A stretch of 64,000 bases of DNA from the NCBI GenBank assembly GCA_963576785.1, contig OY756140.1, positions 2,604,001 through 2,668,000 on the forward strand, in the 5' to 3' direction. Below are positions 24,648 to 34,052 of the stretch, in pieces (the first letter of the stretch is position 1; each line of letters opens with the position of its first letter). The notes below the pieces were generated by a model. It was not told the DNA's origin. It saw only the letters and a list, made by a program, of their open reading frames with translations, and ran no database searches. This DNA comes from Chlorophyllum brunneum (Eukaryota; Basidiomycota; Agaricomycetes; Agaricales; Agaricaceae). A program made the position numbers and the translations under genes.

Positions 24648-25258
24648 TCACGCCTGTATGACAAAAATCAGAAACCACCATAACGAACAGACATGGTTAA
24701 ACGAACCTGCTCAAGCTTCCTTCTCCAGTCTGAATTACCACGCGCTTCAATCTCTGTACGTTTCCAATCCGAGTTACCGCGGACATCAACTTCAGATCTT
24801 CTCCAGTCAGAGTTTCCGCGACTGTCTAGCGCCGCACGCTCTGGCAAAGCCGCATTTCTTCTCCAATCCGAATTTCCCCTAGCCTCGACACGGACGTTGG
24901 TATCAGACCGTCTCCAGTCAGAATTGCCGCGAGCGTCGGCTTCTGACCGTCTCCAATCCCTATTTCCGCGTTCATCGACTTCCCCACGCCTCCAATCAGA
25001 GTTACCTCGTCGCCAATCACTGTTGCCCCTTCGCCAGTCTGAGTTTCCGCGTCGCCAGTCCCTGTTTCCCCTACGCCAGTCCGAGTTTCCACGCCGCAAG
25101 TCAATGTCGCCGACAACAACAGGAACAGGAGCAGGCTCAGCAACCTTACAAAGATATAATTTAGCTCGATCACCAAGGGACTGAAAGTGTACGCCACATA
25201 CCGGAAGGGCTGAGGCCGCAGCAGCAAGGAACAACGAGAGGAAAATGGCAAGTCGCAT
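24648..25258 (-). CDS. Secreted KEX2-site repeat precursor with eleven GN(S/R)DW units
   Basis: Not a family I can name. The start at 25258 gives a signal peptide (MRLAIFLSLFLAAAASALP); an in-frame ATG at 25270 would add four residues. A 57-nt intron (25203-25147, GTATGT...TTTGTAAG) joins ALP to VAEPAPVPVVVGDIDL; it is a multiple of three without stops, so retention stays in frame. Then come eleven copies of RGN(S/R)DW(R/K)R. The first five are tandem heptads; the next six have spacers such as GEVDE, SEADA, SDTNVRVEA, SEVDV and TEIEA. Every copy ends in Trp followed by RR or KR, ideal Kex2 sites, so Golgi processing should free pentapeptides GNSDW/GNRDW and extended forms. A likely last intron (GTTCGT...CATACAG, branch CTGAT) ends the protein KLEQA at 24648; without it the end is 24668. 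It could be a RiPP-like, pheromone-like or defence peptide precursor, or a structural secreted protein. Confidence 0.8.
24989..25093 (-). repeat. Five tandem 21-bp coding repeats (RGNSDWR units)
   Basis: Five consecutive 21-base units each encode R-G-N-(S/R)-D-W-R. Arg uses CGT, AGG, CGC and CGA; Gly uses GGA, GGG, GGC and GGT; Ser uses TCG, TCA, AGT and TCT. Nearly all differences are silent, so the peptide is better conserved than the DNA. Confidence 0.85.
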
Positions 25259-25316
25259 ACCTAACAGCATATGAGAGGAAGCGATATGAAGTGAGAATGC
25301 TGGGGTTGAGAGGGGA

Positions 25317-25398
25317 GAAACCCAGAACCTGGGTTGCTTTTATGCGTACCGACAGATTTGGCAAGACGGGTATAAATGCGACCCATGTGTTGGGATTC
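25317..25398. promoter_or_regulatory. Imperfect inverted repeat upstream of the repeat-protein gene
   Basis: Arms 25317-25345 and 25370-25398 match at 22 of 29 positions when one is reverse-complemented, with a 24-base loop. The left arm itself contains the dyad AACCCAG-aac-CTGGGTT (25318-25334). It lies 60-140 bases before the start codon of the minus-strand precursor, the usual promoter position. A symmetric regulator site is possible; an RNA hairpin in a 5' leader is the alternative. A TATAAAT sequence inside the right arm faces the plus strand. Confidence 0.5.
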
Positions 25399-26518
25399 GG
25401 GGAAGGAATGTCTATCCGCTTTTCCGCATGTGGTATCCAGAGTACCATGTCATTTAGGTTCACGTGGAATCTTATTTGGTTGTCGGTCCGTGACATGTAT
25501 ATTTCGTTTTGGGGACATGTCGTCATGCTTGAAGCTCAAATTTTCCACTTTCTTGCAGAAGATTGCTTTAATGAGGCATTCTGGGCGGCAATTCTTCCGT
25601 GCCCAATCAAGTATTTGTCGTGATGCTGTGATAGCCAACTGTGTCGATCGTGGAATGAAAAATGAGGGTTATTTTAACTATATCACCATTCCTGACCAAT
25701 ATGGTGCTTCTTTACCGTGTTACTGGTGCCTTAAGGCTAGGAGGGGTTTGCACATGTTTTTCTACTTTGGCCGTTTGGTCTTCGACCACCGTTGTGTGCC
25801 AGGCGGGTACGAGTATTAATGTAGTTATTCCTAGAGGGCTGAGATGAGTCTGTCTCACACCAATCTAGCGTAGGGATTCGGGAGGGGGGTACCTTTCATG
25901 CCCACACATGGTCCGGAAACTCTAGTTCCACTTCTCACATGAAGGGTGCACAACGATGGATGTGGCACTTTTGTTCCTCGTCCGGGTTGTATCGCGTCTT
26001 GTTCAATGGAATTGGATGGGTCTGATGGGCTGCGCAAACTTTGCATCTGCATTTGGACTTTGTTAGTGACTATGTCCAGTCAGGAAGCGTCCGTTGACAG
26101 GTGGAGTTTCAATGTAAGTGAAAATTCGATCACGATATGCCTTTTGAAGGTGGATGGTTTCCACGACGATGATCAAATTCGATCATGGGAGGGGCGATTG
26201 GCCAGGATTGGCCCTGATTGGTCCCTACATCATAAGGTTCTGCTCGGCATGAAGCAATGTGGGAGAACACAACATGCTTACCAGATTTCGGCAGCAAGCA
26301 AATACGACGATTTTTTTTTGGTGACCCTGTCGCTTATCGGGAACCTCACAAAGGCCTGAGGGAGATGAGGTGTTACATGAGAGTTCTGACCAAGTGTGCG
26401 ATACTCCGGGGTACCTGCAGACTTCACAGGTCTCGTTACTTCGATGTTCAACTGACATGACATGTGAGTGATGTCATGAGTATTATTCAACATATTATTG
26501 ATACAATAGGGGAAGTAT
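25399..26518. other. Intergenic region, no gene supported
   Basis: About 1.1 kb between the repeat-protein promoter and the PRP17 stop. Plus-strand frames at 25376-25819 and 25946-26359 (147 and 137 codons) have no domain, signal peptide or splice support. Confidence 0.4.
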
Positions 26519-28595
26519 TCAGTCCTATCGGAAAGTCGAGGTTAGCATGATTACAAGGGTAAAGTGAGGAGAAATATTACCCATAACTTAACAAGGCCAT
26601 CCCATGAAGCAGTAATAACTTTTGACTGGGTGGAATCGTAAGCACTGTCACCTCTGCAGCTACGAGAGGCTTACTGTTTCGTGTGGTAGCCATTCGTGTG
26701 CAATGACGACTTTGGAATGGGCTTTGAGTCGCGACTTGATTCGACCAGTTTTCCAATCCCAGTAAACTACATTGCCTTCGCCATCACCACTGCTTATCCA
26801 TTTGCCGTCAGGGGAAAACCCGACTTGGCATGCGTATCCAGCGACAGAGTGGCCCGCAAATCGCTTCTTGCGGTTCTGACGGAAGTTGTCGGTGCTGTAT
26901 ACAAGAATTTGATTATCAAGCGACTGAGCGGCAAGGTACTTCTCTGTCAAATTGCAAATTAGCACATGGCAATTTCAAGAATCCTGCACAAGTGACGTAC
27001 TTGAGGGATGGAGAGTGACAGAAGGCATTGAATGCATGTGGGGTTCAGCAATATACTTGATGACCACGGGTATGTCGAAGTCCCAAGCACGAATCGTCTT
27101 GTCATCCGAGGTAGTAACGAACCGCCGGTTCTCATCCACAAACGTGATCGTATTCACAGGCCCAAGATGTTGGTCGTATTCTTGTGTGATTTCACCGGAG
27201 TTGATATCGTACTATTACGCCACAAGTATGAATGATGGCTTCGAGGAGGCCATGGAGAACATACCTGTATGATTTTCTTGTCTGACATCCCTGCAAGGAA
27301 AATGTGTTGCTTGTCTTCATCAGGATGAAACTTCACGACGTAAGGGATTTTCCCGTTGCTGAATCGTTTCAGACATTGTCCCGTTTCGGTGTCCCATAAT
27401 TTCATCTGGCGGTCATAGCCGCAAGAAAGGAACTGTCGACCATCGTTTGAGAAGCAGATATCCTTGACAGCCTTGACGTGACCATGAAACGTCCGGAGGC
27501 AGTTGCCGTGGGTGTAGATGTCCCAGAGCTGGATCCAAGCCATGAGAGATCATATCCATTTTACAAAATACGTCGTGCATACCTTTATCTTCGTGTCCAT
27601 GGACCCGCTCATAAACAAATGCCCTGTCTCTGGGAACGTTCGGATAACCGAGACGCCTTGGGTGTGGCCCGTCCAAGTGTGAATACAGGTTTTGGGAATA
27701 AAACATTCTTGCGTGCCCGCTTCTTGTAATAGTTGAGGTGCTTCTGCGGTTGGAGGGGGCATGTACGTTCTTCCCTGGTAGTCCGTTAAAGACGTGCCAT
27801 GAAATACTGAAGTTTCCTGGCCGACAGCACCCTTCTTGGGCTTGGCCTTCTTGACTGTATACTCAGGTTCCTCTTCCTCTTCTTCATCTTCTTCCTCCTC
27901 ATCACCAGCAGTAACTCCCGCCAAAAAGTCCACCTGGTTATCTTCCCCTTTCCAAGACGCCCAAGGCCCAACATAAGCACCCTCTCCGTCAACGACCTCG
28001 AGATCTCCCTTATTCTCCCGTTTCCGTTTTAGCTTTTTACGCTCATGTCTTGACGCTGTAATAGTATCTATTGTTTGGAAGTTGTTGGATTTTGCATCTT
28101 GTAATGACCCTATAATTGCCGGAGCATTTGGATCCACAGATGGGTTTGCCGAATAGCCGAGGATGGAGTGAGTGAGGTGTTGTGCACGGAAAGCATGCTC
28201 GGACATAGACTGCTCTTCTACATGACCAGCCAACGCATTTTGATTAAGGAAGCGATTCTGGTCACCAAATGGGTTTTCCGGTCCTTGAAGCGGAAGCATC
28301 ATGTCTTGATACGGGATGTTCACGTTCATTTGGGTGTCCGTCGGCCGTGTAACAAGAGAAGTCATATTCAAAGGATCCTGCAAGTGATTTTAGTACCGCT
28401 TAAAGCTTTGAACGGAAGAATGCACACCTCCGCCAGTACATGGGGTGCAGCATCTGCTTTTCCAGATTTGGGCTCTGTCTCCTCCTTGACACGGAGCTTT
28501 TTATTGGTAGGCAATGATGAGATTCCAAAAGCATCTTTTGCAGCGGATGCGGTAAGTTCAGCGTCGTCGGAGGAGTAGTCGAGGGTTAGGGACAT
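26519..28595 (-). CDS. PRP17: Pre-mRNA-processing factor 17 (CDC40), WD40 splicing factor
   Basis: WD40 protein needed for the second step of splicing. The start at 28595 gives [21 protein letters not shown]. The N-terminal half has the conserved stretch [21 protein letters not shown], basic and acidic low-complexity parts ([12 protein letters not shown]; a run of about fifteen Asp/Glu), and [10 protein letters not shown]. The C-terminal half is a seven-blade WD40 propeller ([105 protein letters not shown]). The last intron (GTAATA...GATAG) leaves only GAC TGA, so the protein ends LWD at 26519, exactly as the family does. The gene is divergent from the Myb/C2H2 regulator with 167 bases between start codons. 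Confidence 0.95.
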
Positions 28596-28762
28596 GTCGG
28601 TATAAGCAAGTTGCGGACTTGAGCGCGTCGGCTGAGTGACTCTGTGTCACAGACTACCCAGATCGGGAAGCAGTGATGGATGTGACAGGCTCCGGCCCAT
28701 TGCAGTGTTGAGAGCGCTGCAGCTTCACCTCTGTGTCATGATTTCGTGATTGGTCTCTCCCC
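28596..28762. promoter_or_regulatory. Divergent promoter PRP17 / Myb-C2H2 regulator
   Basis: A 167-base space shared by two divergent genes. No specific site was recognised. Confidence 0.4.
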
Positions 28763-31301
28763 ATGGCAGAGAGAAACGTTGGTCGACAGTGGACCGAACA
28801 TGAAGGCATATTTCTGCCCCTTCCAACGCCCGCTCTTACTCACTATTGTATCCAGATCAGTTGCTCAAAGATGCTGTAGCAAAACATGGCGAACATGATA
28901 ATTGGAAGAACATCGCACTGTGTATCCCAGATCGAACCAACAAGGCCTGTAGAAAGGTTTGCCTACCTCTTGCAATACCCTGACTCTCAGCACTAATTTT
29001 TCTCCATAGCGCTGGTTGCATTCGCTTTCTCCCAACGTCAAGAAAACGGCTTGGACACCCGAAGAAGATAAATTACTTTTGGATCTTTACGACCAATATG
29101 GTGCCAAGTGGTCGACAATAGCCCGCTCGATATCAGGGAGGACCGACGATGCATGTTCGAAACGCTACAGGGAGGCCCTTGATCCGAACCTCAAGAAGGA
29201 TGAGTGGACGCCCAAAGAGGACGAAAAACTGCTAGAGGTCTTCGGCCGTATTGGAGGCAAGTGGGGTCAGATTGGTCAAGAAATGAAACGCAGTGGACTT
29301 GGTTGCAGGAACAGGTGAATTTCTGAGAAGCTGTTACCGCAGATTCGATCTTTAACGTCACTCCTAGGTGGAGACTATTAGAGAGAAAGAAGGCGGCGGC
29401 ATTGAGGGTGGGAGGTCGGCCTGTTACTTCTAACAGTGGCCCCAATACCACCTCCAAGAGTTCTTCAAATTCCCCCTCAGTTGCTTTGCCCAACAATGGA
29501 GTCCCAACTCCGCCAGACCAAATCCACCCATTGCCTTCACCAGCCATACCATCCATGAGCCAGCCGACACCGCCTCCGACCCGGCCTCCGCCACTCCCAG
29601 AGGAGGGCCCTCCACCAGAGGGTCAAACAACAGACCCAGGACAATCATCACCTGGGCCCATTTTTGACTCATGGCCACCATACTACCCCCCCGAATCATA
29701 TCCCATACACGGCTCATCTTACAACTCCTCTCAGTCTTTCCGGCTTCCTTCTCCCGAAATTGTGTCCGTCTCTCCTCACGTTGCACCGTTCCAATTTTCA
29801 TCGTCGTCTCTAAGTGCGGCCCTATCGGCCCCTCCACAGCTTCCACGACCCTTACCGCCAATCTCAAATGAGCCACCAATAATGGACGTGCAATTGGAAC
29901 CCGATTTTCCATCATCAACGGACCACACCTCGAATACAGATCAACATCACGAGGATGACGATAATTTGATGTCGCTGGACGACCCACCCATATCCGTCAC
30001 CACTGAGACAGGTCCTTTAATCGAACGCTTTACTCCTCTGTTACCAACAGTTTTCACTTCTCCTCTGTTACAACCACCAATTTCACTCAATGTACAACAT
30101 CCATCAGTTCCCATTTCCCCCATTTCCCATTCCAACGACATACCTATCCAACTTGACCAGATTCCCGACTTTTGGAAATCGCCAGGTCCCTTGGGCGACC
30201 TTCTCGCTCCACTATTTGAACAGTCGCCCCAGTCTAACACGGACAATAATCTACTTGTGGATACCAATTACGAGGACTTATCATCCGCCTCATCTACTCC
30301 ATTTTTGTTTGCATCATCGCTTTCTCCAACATCAAGTCCGAACGTCTCCTCACCTGTAGATCTTCCAGGCGGCGAGCAACCCACAGGCTCAGGTTCCTTG
30401 TTATTTTCAACGTCCCGCGAGCCGACTCGTCCTCATGTCCAACCTGCAAGAAGAAGTCGACCGACCTCTACTAAGAAGCTCCTCAAAACCAGCACTCCGA
30501 TGAGACTTTCATCATCTCTTCCTCTGACTGCAGAGTACGCTTCCTCCCCCCCCCCCCCCCCCCCTTCCCATTACTTAATCTAATGCCCTACTCTCTAGTC
30601 CTTCCGTCAAGCCCTACGCGTGTGGGACTGAAACATGCTGGCCAGTCAGTGCCACAACAAGTCGCTCTTGCTTCACGACATCAAAGGAACTCTTTGATCA
30701 CAACAAGAACGAGCACAGCGATGAACCATATACTGAGAAGCCTTACCGCTGTGCCCTTGCAGGCTGTGGCAAATCATGGAAGGTGTGTTAGTGTACCCTA
30801 CAGTCAGATTTAGTTTGCTAAAATTAGGGCCATTCTCACAGTCAATTAACGGCCTTCAATACCACCTTCAAATGTGTGTCCAATCTCCAACACAATCTAC
30901 AAATAGTTTTCTGATCCTGCCATCCTTCACTGTCACCACAGATCAACAGCTCACTTCCGAACAGCTTTATCAACGAGGTTCTCTAGTCAATCGCTAAATG
31001 AGGAAAACGGTTCTGGTACGGACCCTGAGGTAGATGACAATGAACGAGAGTTCGTGTGTCATATCCCCGACTGTTTTAAAGCATACAAACATTCAAGCGG
31101 TTTGAGGTATCACATGAAACATGTCGGTTTTACCCATTCTCCCCCCCCCCAAAGTATTGATCACACTGACATTGATCAATCTTCCAGGGACATCCGCAGA
31201 ACTTACCAGCACAACTATCAGAAGTTCCCCCGGCACTCGCCCGTCAGATTCCGACGAAGACGAGGCGTATGCGGCGAAAAGCACATTCTGAGGAACTATG
31301 A
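28763..31301 (+). CDS. Predicted Myb (three SANT repeats) and Sfp1-like C2H2 fusion transcription factor
   Basis: The start at 28763 opens MAERNVGRQWTEHE, the beginning of a Myb repeat completed after an intron (28806-28855) whose donor reads GC rather than GT. Repeats: DNWKNIALCIPDRTNKACRKRW; TAWTPEEDKLLLDLYDQYGAKW; DEWTPKEDEKLLEVFGRIGGKW. A long Pro/Ser-rich exon (29367-30538), a likely activation or linker region, stays in frame and splices (GA|GTACGC, poly-C intron) to zinc fingers: PYACGTETCW..FDHNKNEH; YRCALAGCGKSWKSINGLQYHLQ; FVCHIPDCFKAYKHSSGLRYHMKH, then GHPQNLPAQLSEVPPALARQIP, typical of Sfp1-like factors. The stop is at 31301. Each domain is clear. That they form one protein rests on an uninterrupted frame through the large exon and a good intron. 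It could be two genes if that intron is not used. Expected to be nuclear; targets unknown. Confidence 0.8.
30546..30564 (+). repeat. Poly-C tract inside an intron
   Basis: Nineteen C residues in a row lie in the intron joining the Pro/Ser exon to the zinc-finger exons of the regulator. A shorter run of ten C (31141-31150) sits in its last intron. Such runs are prone to slippage and sequencing error. Confidence 0.85.
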
Positions 31302-32689
31302 TGATAGTGTCGATCGATGTTGTCAATGCTGCACTGCCCAGTCACGATTACGATTACTACTCGACATGATCTCGCCCGACTATTTTTTTTTCTATGCACT
31401 GACCCTGTGGAACCTGCGGGGAAAAAAGTAGGGCTTGAAGCTCCGTTCATCGGTCTCGGACCACCGCGTTCTCATGGATGTCACTGCCCTACAATAGCAG
31501 ATATAGACACACATGCACGTGTGTTTCGGGGTTTCCACCCCATTATGGCCATTTTCATCGGAACTCGGTGTTGCAACCAACGCATGACATTTCAATCACA
31601 GACCAGATTGATGATAGGCCTGTTGGTGTTTACTGATCACCACGATCTCCAGGGATCACATTTCAAACGTGATGGACCTATGTCAGCCCATCCTGACATC
31701 CGAACTTCAACACTCACAGTCACCAGCATAGCATTACCTGGACTACAAGCAACAAACACATCGTCTGATACTAACATTCAAACTTCCTGTCCGTTTTATT
31801 GGTGGCACCTCGTCTGTCCCATCGCTAAATTCCACACCTCATCATGTGCACACCGTGATAACGATATACCCATGTTCTAATGGACGCTACTCAAAACATC
31901 AACACCTCTGTAACTTGTCATCACCCATATATCTGCTCGGCCGCTGTTCCTCGCTTGGCTCCTACTGTAATAAGAGAATGGACTCTTATTTCACGAATGG
32001 GAGTCGGACAGTCACCGCAATCGTAGAGTAAGGAGTTCGGTTTGATAATCTATCGGTCTGGTAGGTTATGCATCGGATCTTGTTCCTGACGCGATTTACC
32101 ATTTTTCCTGCCTGAAGGGGATGGTCTTTCCCCCCATTATTTCCCTCCCCCTTTCCATACAGACTTTGACAGTCTGATGGAAAGTTCGGCATTGAACACT
32201 TTGCTGTCGTTTGTTTTATCCTCTTTTTCCCTACTATGTGCTATCGTTTCTGCTTCAATATCTCGTCTCATTCTATTTCATTTCCCATCTTCTGTTGACC
32301 TGTTTGAACCAAATTCTGGATGTATAGCATATCGACCTACCGCATAGCCTAGTTCATAATTAATCCAATTCGGGTGTTTTCTGATCCCATTTGTTTAGAC
32401 AGGACCGCACCGGCTGCCGAAGAACCTCAAGCAACCATTGCGTGTCACTGCCTTTTCCTGGTGAATAGTGAAGTATAGCGCGCGTCCTTCGATCTCGAGC
32501 GTAGCAGTACTACTGAAACCCCGAAGAGCATCGCCCATATGTCTCTTCGTAGGCCTACAGATTTACATCATCGAGAGAAAAGGATGGAATTGCGAGTAGA
32601 AAAGCGATGCAAACTAATGTATGTATGACGTGTGTGCAGGCGACACTTATCCAAGGTATACTCCTATGGCCCTCCAACCAAATGACACT
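31302..32689. other. Convergent region of about 1.4 kb without a supported gene
   Basis: Between the stops of the Myb/C2H2 gene and SGT2. A plus-strand frame of 187 codons (31317-31880) is His/Thr/Cys-rich with no domain and is probably 3' untranslated sequence. A run of nine T is present at 31382-31390. No tRNA was seen. Confidence 0.4.
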
Positions 32690-33952
32690 TCATCGACTAC
32701 CTGCATCTGCACCTGCACCTGCACCACCTAATCCAGATCCCAACTGTGAGGCCCTAGAGACGAGAATCAGTGCACGGTTACTAGGAAGAACTAAGAGTTC
32801 GACCGTACACATTTCTAAGTTCAGGATTGGTCATGAGCTCTTCCATCGAGGGTAGATTTCCAGATTGGACCCGGTTCATCTAGAGATCGATGGTTAGAGA
32901 CTGCACCATGCATTCATGTATGCATACCATGTTCGCTAGTGCAGGATTTTGCATTAGTCGCTCAAGCCCACCGTTAGCAGCCATCTGTTGAGCCATGGCC
33001 ATGACCTGGGGATTGTTCATGAGACTAGCGATATCCGGCATGCCGCCACCACCACCAGTCATGTTCCTGAGCATATCTGCCATGCCTCCAAGACCCGCAC
33101 CTGCACTTGCACCTGCATCTGCACCTGCGTCACCCGTTGATGGGGTCTCTCTCGGGGAGACGTCGCTACCGGAAGGGATCCTGGATTTAGCGTTTGCGAG
33201 ACCAGATTTGAGACCGTTATTATCTGGGTCGACCTCTAAACCACGGTCGAAGGCTGCGGCTGCGGCTTTGAAATCTCCGAGAGAGTACTGTGCATGTCTG
33301 TAAACGGAAGAGTGGGTAGTTGCATCTGAATATGATACCGGGGCCTCAATGCATACCCTAGCCGGTGGTAACCTTTAGAGAAGGAGGGATCGACCTGAAT
33401 AGCGGTATTTGCGTCTCCAATAGCGGCGAGATGGTCACCCTTGCTCGAGTACGCAGCAGCACGGTTGGAATAATAGACGGGATTTGACCCGTCGAGCGTG
33501 ATTGCCTTGGTATACCTATCGATAGCCCCTTCGTATTCCTTGCTCGACATAAGAGCATTCCCCTCTTGCTTGAGCTTCTCCGCCTTGGTTTTATCCTCCG
33601 TTGAAGGTGCCTTGGACGCAGGTGTGGACACAGATGTCGCATCTGGGGCTTGTGCACGTGCACCAACTTTATCGCGAGTTTTCATGTAGACATCGAAAAT
33701 ACTCTGCAAAGTAGTAGGCCCGACAGAGAGCTTCTCGACCTGTTCCTCGTCCGAGGGATCGACGCCGAAGGCTTCCCCGATGCACTGAACTAATTAGCGC
33801 AGATTAGATAAGGGCTTTGGTCGGTGTGAAGGGGGGAGCGCACCAGCGACCTCCAAGCTCTCCTTGTCGTCGGCCCCTACGGTTCCGTCGTCGATGGAGT
33901 GGTTGAGGAAGTGGATAATGGCGAGGACAAGGCGCTGTTGTTTTTGCGACAT
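32690..33952 (-). CDS. SGT2: Small glutamine-rich TPR co-chaperone SGT2/SGTA
   Basis: Cytosolic co-chaperone that hands tail-anchored proteins to the Get4/5 complex and binds Hsp70/Hsp90. The start at 33952 gives the N-terminal dimerisation domain (MSQKQQRLVLAIIHFLNHSI). Three TPR motifs follow (AEKLKQEGNALMSSKEYEGAI, VYYSNRAAAYSSKGDHLAAI, LGDFKAAAAAFDRGLEVDP). Next is an Ala/Gly-rich linker, then the hydrophobic Met/Gln-rich client-binding region (NPQVMAMAQQMAANGGLERL, MNRVQSGNLPSMEELM). Two small 3' exons are easily missed: one begins at the ATG after the 32932-32881 intron, and the last (after GTACGG...CTCTAG) encodes ASQLGSGLGG, a Gly-Ala run and ADAGSR, stop at 32690. Length is about 330 residues. 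It is divergent from PRP19 across only 100 bases. Confidence 0.92.
32697..32723 (-). repeat. Hexamer repeat encoding the Gly-Ala tail of SGT2
   Basis: GGTGCA-type hexamers encode the alternating Gly-Ala end of SGT2. The same kind of hexamer (GGTGCA/GATGCA) recurs about 0.4 kb away at 33090-33130 inside the internal Ala/Gly linker of the same protein. Confidence 0.7.
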
Positions 33953-34052
33953 GGTGGTGGAGGGCAGAGGGCAAACAAGGATCAACAAAGTGACGCGGGG
34001 CAAAGTTGAACAAAGCGAAACCGCGTTTTTGTGTGTTTTTGTGTCGAGCGAA
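33953..34052. promoter_or_regulatory. Minimal divergent promoter SGT2 / PRP19
   Basis: Only 100 bases separate the two start codons, so each 5' leader must overlap the other gene's control region. ACGCGG occurs within it. Nothing else is recognised. Confidence 0.45.

Noticed and set aside
24989..25093. CRISPR-like array
   Set aside because: The 21-base units are directly adjacent without spacers, lie inside a signal-peptide gene in a eukaryote, and vary only at silent sites.
26519..26660. PRP17 lacking its final residues
   Set aside because: A last intron leaves just GAC TGA and completes the LWD ending.
29430..29987. 185-codon minus-strand open frame
   Set aside because: Shadow of the Pro/Ser-rich exon of the Myb/C2H2 gene.
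31317..31880. 187-codon plus-strand frame after the zinc-finger gene
   Set aside because: Starts right after a well-supported stop, lacks domains, and is likely 3' untranslated sequence.
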